A stretch of DNA of 8,479 nt from an uncultured Polynucleobacter sp. (lineage in GTDB: Bacteria; Pseudomonadota; Gammaproteobacteria; Burkholderiales; Burkholderiaceae). Shown here in pieces: positions 4,848 through 8,479 of the stretch. The notes under the pieces are model-generated. The model saw only the letters and a list, made by a program, of their open reading frames with translations, had not been told where the DNA came from and did no database searches. Every line of letters starts with the position of its first letter. Position 1 is the stretch's first letter. A program made the translations under genes and the position numbers. Where the stretch lies: assembly GCA_937996825.1 (NCBI GenBank), contig CALKUJ010000217.1, positions 1 to 8,479 on the forward strand, in the 5' to 3' direction.

Positions 4848-7800
4848 TTATCGCATGTTCAACACAATCCCTTTGAGGCTGTCTACAGCGATAGTGGAAC
4901 CTGCCGACAACGTATCAATCGCGTTAGACATCAAGCTTGGCAACTCTGTACGCGCCATTTGCTTCGCAGCAGCAGTACCCGTGTTGATCACCAAGCGGTC
5001 TTTCACAATCGCTGCCTTAAAAGTCACCACGTCATTGTTGGCATTGCGAGCTTCAACCGTGGTGTAGCGTGCATTCAAGCCTGCTGCAGACACTGTGGTG
5101 TTGACAGGCGATTCCGCCATCTGCAACTTAATCGCCGCTGCATTTTGCCCATCAAATCGCACAGCCAAACCGGGCGTTGCAGCGCTACCAACCACTGTCA
5201 CAGGCAACACGCCATTAGTTGCAGCACTGGTCGTCGCGTTGGTGGTAGTCACCTCTGCGCTCAACACCTTGTTCACCGCAGCACGTTGCTCGGGTGTGAA
5301 TGAGCTTTGCGATGTGTTCAACGTGTTAGCGCGGCTACGCATCAGCGCCACGGCCTGTTGACGGTTCATCGTTGACAACTGATCAGGGCTAAATGCAGCT
5401 ACTTGCTTGATAGGCAAGCCACTGAGTTGTTGCGGTTGCAACGATTGAACTTGCGTCGCATCCAGTGACTGCACCTGCGTGGGTGACAAGGTGGCAATTT
5501 GCTTGGCACTCAAAGTCTGCACTTGTGCAGGCGTCATGCTGCTGATTTGCATCGGTGTGAGCTGACGAATCTCTGCCGGCTTGAGCGATTGCACCTGCGT
5601 TGCAGCCGTGAGCGTGGTCACATTGCCTGTACTTGCGTTTGTGCCAGTGCCGTTAGTAGCTACCGATGTGGTCGCACTAGTCACGCCTGAACTGTTCGCA
5701 CTTACGACAGAAGTGGTAGCAGGACCAGATGTCGTCGAAACAGTATTGGTTACGGACGCAGCTGCACCGCCTGTAGTCACACCAGCAGTGTTAGCAGATG
5801 TCGTTGCACCAGCGGAAACTGAACCGTTCGCACTTGCGACAGGGGTGGCACTATCAGGCGTTGATCCACCGCCATTCACAGCAGTGCCTGCACCATCCAA
5901 ACTTGAACCATTCGCATTTACTGCGCTTGCAACTGAACCGCCATTCGCTGCTATAGCTGCACCATTTGCACTTGAGACAGAACTTGCAGCACCAGATGTC
6001 GAACCACTACTGCTTGCAAACATAGCTGCACCAGAACTTGCTTCATTAGCCGCTGTTGATGCTGTGGTGGAGCCAGATGCATCAGTCGACACACCACTTG
6101 TTGCATTACCCGCTGCAACCAATGTCGTGCGTTGCGCGGGAGACAAAGCACTGCCATTGCTACTCATCACTGCTTGTGCTTGGGCTGGACTAAGTGCTTC
6201 CATTTGTTGCACCGACATGCTTTGCACCTGCGCGGGTGACATCGCGCTCAATTGGTTGGCACTCATGGCTGACACTTGGTTTTGTGTCAGCGATTGAACT
6301 TGCGTGGGCGTAAACGCTTGCACTTGTGCAGGCGTCAAACCGCTCACTTGCGCGGGAGTGAAGCCAGCCACTTGCGCACCAGACAACACCGACAAGGATG
6401 TCGGCGAAATGGCTTGCACGCTGGAAACAGACATACCACTCATCTGCGAACCCGACATACCCATGATGGCGCTTGGCGCGGGGGCGCTGCCTGCCAAGGT
6501 AGGAACCACCGCGTTAGGTGCGGTGACAGATTGTGAGCTTTGAGCTCCTTGTGACGATGTGGATCTACCCGTTGAAACAGCGGTAGTCAAAGCACCACCC
6601 ACGGTAGCGGGGTTACTTGGGTTGCTTGGACTAAACAAGGCTGCAGCGACAGGATTGGCCGCCAACATAGCCGCTTGCTGTGAAGGCGTGAAAGCCATCA
6701 ATTGCGTGGGGGACAAGCCACTTAGTTGGTTTACGGTCAACTGTGCCGCTTGCGAATTCGACAAGTTTTGAATTTGCGCTGGCGTGGTGGATGAACTGAC
6801 GCTGGAGCTGCTTGAGCTATTTGAGTTACTTGAATTGTTCGAGTTATTTGAACTGTTGGAACTATTCGAGTTGTTGGAGCTAGCCGAAGTCACCGCCGCT
6901 TGCTGAGAGGAACTCAATGCGGAGAGTTGCGACGAAGTCAAGGCAGCCGCTTGGGCTGAGGTCAGTGCTCCGAGTTGACTGACCGTCATCGCTGCAACTT
7001 GAGCAGTCGTCATGGCTGCTATTTGTGAGGCAGTCACTGCTCCCATCTGCGTACTGCTCAACGCAGCCACTTGCGCAGTAGTCATGGCTGCCACCTGAGC
7101 TGTCGTCATCGCCGCCATTTGCGTGGCCGTCACAGCACCCATTTGTGTACTGCTCAACGCAGCCACTTGTGATGTCGTCATTGCTGCGACCTGAGCTGTC
7201 GTCATGGCTGCCATTTGCGAGGCCGTCACTGCTCCCATTTGCGTACTGCTCAACGCAGCCACTTGCGCAGTGGTCATCGCTGCTACTTGAGCCGTCGTCA
7301 TCGCAGCCATTTGCGAGGCCGTCACTGCACCCATTTGCGTGCTACTCAAAGCAGCCACTTGCGCAGTAGTCATGGCTGCCACTTGTGCTGTCGTCATCGC
7401 AGCCATCTGAGAGGCTGTCACGCCCGCCAACTGCGTTGTACTAAGGCCTGCAATTTGCGATGTACTCATCGCTGCTAGTTGTGTGGTTGAGAAATATCCC
7501 ACTTGTGATGCGGTGAGATAACCCATCTGCGAACTCGTCAAACCTTGCACTTCAGAGACGGTCAAACCTGTAATCTGCAACTGTGTAACAGCCTGCACTT
7601 CTGCCTGTGTCGTTTGGGACGAAATATTGAAGGAAACAGGACAAGCACCAATACACAATGCCCCCGCATTCACCACGTTGGTTCCGCTGTTGGTCAACGC
7701 CCCTGTTAGCAATGTGGAACCAGGCCCATCGTTATGAATAGAACCAGAACCAGAGATGTCATTGGTAAAGGTGAGAGAAGAACTAAGGTTGAAAGTCAAA

Positions 7801-8479
7801 GTTCCGTTGTCAACAATGGCGCCAGCAATCGCGCCTGTCGTGCTACCGTTGCCAATTTGCAAGGTCGCACCTGTGTCAATAGTTGTTCCGCCTGTGTACG
7901 TATTGGCACCTGTGAAAATTTCAGTGCCACCTGCGACATTAAACGCACCAGCACCGCTCATCACGCCACTGAATATTGCACTTGTGTTATCGCCTTTAGT
8001 CAAAGTTTGGCCTGCGGCTAGCGTTACAAAACCAGCGCCAGCCAATGAACCAATCGTGTCGCTTGCATTCACTGCATAAGTTGCACCACTGGCAACCGTG
8101 ACAGCGGTCGTGTCGGCAAGGCTACCTGTAACATTTAACGTCCCAGCATTGATCGTCGTTGCGCCTGTATATGTATTCGCACCACTCAAAATATGCGGTT
8201 GTGCGCCCAGTTTTGTCAAAGCACCTGCTCCGCTGATCACACCCGAGAAATTGAAAGGATTACCCGCATTAAGACCACCGACATTGAGACTTAGCGTATA
8301 ACCAGACCCAATCACAACAGAGCCAGAACCAGAAATCGCACCAATCGTATCGGTGTTACTGACCTTGTAGGCCGCACCACTGCTAACGTTGACCACCGCT
8401 GAATCACGTAAGGTACCCGTGACTTCCAAGTTACCCTCGTAGACATTGCTTGCACCCGTGTATGCATTGGCACCACTGA
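4848..8479 (-). CDS. Giant surface-type repeat protein: PATR beta-helix plus octapeptide-repeat arrays (N-terminus outside window)
   Basis: The frame is open to the right edge, with 16 further codons of the same repeat type before the TTG at 8427-8429, so at least 1,209 codons are present and the start is missing. Numbering from that TTG, residues 1-265 are autotransporter-type beta-helix repeats (SGANTYTGATT and relatives). Residues 274-513, 549-588, 659-754 and 942-1029 are arrays of an octapeptide [TS]-x-x-Q-[VMLI]-x-x-[LMFV], separated by Ser/Asn- and Ala/Ser/Thr/Gly-rich linkers. A non-repetitive domain fills about 1070-1193. A cysteine pair (C259, C263) ends the beta-helix part. Composition and PATR repeats point to a secreted adhesin or filament. 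The C-terminus, ending GIVLNMR, shows no beta-barrel or terminal aromatic residue, so classical autotransport is unlikely; two-partner or type I export is possible. Function unknown. Confidence 0.85.
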   Translation of the reverse strand, partial: SGANAYTGASNVYEGNLEVTGTLRDSAVVNVSSGAAYKVSNTDTIGAISGSGSVVIGSGYTLSLNVGGLNAGNPFNFSGVISGAGALTKLGAQPHILSGANTYTGATTINAGTLNVTGSLADTTAVTVASGATYAVNASDTIGSLAGAGFVTLAAGQTLTKGDNTSAIFSGVMSGAGAFNVAGGTEIFTGANTYTGGTTIDTGATLQIGNGSTTGAIAGAIVDNGTLTFNLSSSLTFTNDISGSGSIHNDGPGSTLLTGALTNSGTNVVNAGALCIGACPVSFNISSQTTQAEVQAVTQLQITGLTVSEVQGLTSSQMGYLTASQVGYFSTTQLAAMSTSQIAGLSTTQLAGVTASQMAAMTTAQVAAMTTAQVAALSSTQMGAVTASQMAAMTTAQVAAMTTAQVAALSSTQMGAVTASQMAAMTTAQVAAMTTSQVAALSSTQMGAVTATQMAAMTTAQVAAMTTAQVAALSSTQMGAVTASQIAAMTTAQVAAMTVSQLGALTSAQAAALTSSQLSALSSSQQAAVTSASSNNSNSSNSSNNSNNSSNSNSSSSSSVSSSTTPAQIQNLSNSQAAQLTVNQLSGLSPTQLMAFTPSQQAAMLAANPVAAALFSPSNPSNPATVGGALTTAVSTGRSTSSQGAQSSQSVTAPNAVVPTLAGSAPAPSAIMGMSGSQMSGMSVSSVQAISPTSLSVLSGAQVAGFTPAQVSGLTPAQVQAFTPTQVQSLTQNQVSAMSANQLSAMSPAQVQSMSVQQMEALSPAQAQAVMSSNGSALSPAQRTTLVAAGNATSGVSTDASGSTTASTAANEASSGAAMFASSSGSTSGAASSVSSANGAAIAANGGSVASAVNANGSSLDGAGTAVNGGGSTPDSATPVASANGSVSAGATTSANTAGVTTGGAAASVTNTVSTTSGPATTSVVSANSSGVTSATTSVATNGTGTNASTGNVTTLTAATQVQSLKPAEIRQLTPMQISSMTPAQVQTLSAKQIATLSPTQVQSLDATQVQSLQPQQLSGLPIKQVAAFSPDQLSTMNRQQAVALMRSRANTLNTSQSSFTPEQRAAVNKVLSAEVTTTNATTSAATNGVLPVTVVGSAATPGLAVRFDGQNAAAIKLQMAESPVNTTVSAAGLNARYTTVEARNANNDVVTFKAAIVKDRLVINTGTAAAKQMARTELPSLMSNAIDTLSAGSTIAVDSLKGIVLNMR
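5343..5606 (-). repeat. Octapeptide array 4 (11 units)
   Basis: Residues 942-1029 hold 11 units, including TPAQVQTL, SAKQIATL, SPTQVQSL and DATQVQSL. They carry more charged residues than the other arrays (KPAEIRQL, SPDQLSTM). A related TPEQRAAV lies a little further on at about 1045-1052. Confidence 0.82.
5610..6119 (-). repeat. Long Ala/Ser/Thr/Gly/Asn-rich low-complexity segment
   Basis: Residues 771-940 have almost no charged or aromatic residues and many loose repeats of the type SANGS or VNGGG. Likely an unstructured or stalk-like spacer between arrays 3 and 4. Confidence 0.75.
6168..6455 (-). repeat. Octapeptide array 3 (12 units)
   Basis: Residues 659-754 hold 12 consecutive units such as TPAQVSGL, TPAQVQAF, TPTQVQSL and SPAQVQSM; two early units have Ser instead of Gln at position 4. 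One more isolated unit, SPAQRTTL, follows at 763-770. Confidence 0.82.
6666..6785 (-). repeat. Octapeptide array 2 (5 units)
   Basis: Residues 549-588 hold five units (TPAQIQNL, SNSQAAQL, TVNQLSGL, SPTQLMAF, TPSQQAAM), more diverged than array 1 and with proline often in position 2. Confidence 0.8.
6783..6890 (-). repeat. Ser/Asn-rich linker
   Basis: Residues 514-549 are almost only Ser and Asn with a few Thr, between arrays 1 and 2. Serine is written with both TCN and AGY codons in mixed order, so it is not a simple DNA microsatellite. It is likely a flexible extracellular linker. Confidence 0.85.
6891..7610 (-). repeat. Octapeptide array 1 (30 uninterrupted units)
   Basis: Residues 274-513 of the giant protein divide exactly into 30 eight-residue units with no insertion. 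Gln (once or twice Glu) is always fourth and a Leu/Met/Val/Phe is eighth. Typical units are TTAQVAAM, TTAQVAAL, SSTQMGAV and TASQMAAM. At DNA level this is a 24-base period. Confidence 0.92.
7035..7418 (-). repeat. Four tandem 96-bp higher-order copies inside array 1
   Basis: Copies at 7035-7130, 7131-7226, 7227-7322 and 7323-7418 each encode the same four-unit block (TASQMAAM, TTAQVAAM, TTAQVAAL, SSTQMGAV). Only two amino-acid changes occur, TATQ in one copy and TTSQ in another. A fifth, partial copy of 16 codons follows at 6987-7034. DNA differences are mostly in third codon positions. Confidence 0.92.
7690..8477 (-). repeat. PATR-like beta-helix repeats in the giant protein
   Basis: Three copies of a roughly 90-97-residue unit begin with SGANAYTGAS (just inside the right edge), SGANTYTGATT (82-92) and TGANTYTGGTT (173-183). 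Each goes on to an N/D-x-G-x-L turn, and the first two also carry a DTIG-(S/A)-(L/I)-(S/A)-G-(S/A)-G segment. This is the passenger-associated repeat pattern of autotransporter and adhesin beta-helices. Confidence 0.8.

Noticed and set aside
4848..5222. C-terminal autotransporter barrel in the giant protein
   Set aside because: Amphipathic strand pattern and terminal aromatic residue are missing and the segment is too short.
5581..6297. Long + strand frame of 238 codons, Val/Ala/Pro-rich
   Set aside because: It is antisense to the low-complexity and octapeptide region of the giant gene; its composition is that expected from reading such repeats backwards.
6987..7418. CRISPR-like regular repeats
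   Set aside because: The 24- and 96-base periods have no unique spacers and keep one open reading frame; this is a coding tandem repeat.
7145..8301. Several + strand frames opposite the repeat array and PATR region
   Set aside because: They are antisense shadows of the giant gene; their own repeats follow from its 24-base period.
8427..8429. TTG as start of the giant protein
   Set aside because: The codons before it read SGANAYTGASNVYEGN, the same PATR repeat as downstream, so the protein continues past the right edge.

Overview
The window looks like a piece of a Gram-negative, probably betaproteobacterial (Burkholderiales-like) chromosome. The clues are a periplasmic flavocytochrome c sulfide dehydrogenase module, a TauE/SafE-type exporter and a very large surface-type repeat protein. 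This taxonomic reading is inference from gene content; no rRNA or other marker gene is present.

Left part (+ strand, 3-3186): the 3' end of a c-type cytochrome gene (fccA-like, cut by the left edge) is followed 14 bases later by fccB, the Tat-exported FAD subunit of flavocytochrome c sulfide dehydrogenase. Together they should oxidise sulfide in the periplasm and pass electrons to the cytochrome. Two closely spaced genes follow in the same direction. The first is a MinD/FlhG-like protein that has lost both its P-loop and its Walker B aspartate. The second is a 75-residue unknown protein.

Middle (3187-4847): a 234-base non-coding gap contains small GC-rich hairpins and an AT-rich hairpin that folds over a start codon. 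A two-gene unit follows: a small exported protein of unknown function and a TauE/SafE-family membrane exporter. The exporter fits the sulfur theme, as a candidate outlet for sulfite or an organosulfur compound. A strong bidirectional terminator at about 4789-4816 separates this from the convergent gene on the right.

Right part (- strand, 4848 to the right edge): one long open frame of at least 1,209 codons, with its N-terminus outside the window. It has an autotransporter-type beta-helix region (PATR-like repeats), then four arrays of an eight-residue repeat, consensus [TS]-x-x-Q-[VMLI]-x-x-[LMFV]. The longest array has 30 units in a row and includes four 96-bp higher-order copies. Ser/Asn- and Ala/Ser/Gly/Thr-rich linkers separate the arrays, and the protein ends in a non-repetitive domain of about 120 residues. 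No C-terminal beta-barrel is visible. This protein and the motif-less MinD-like protein are the least explained parts of the window.
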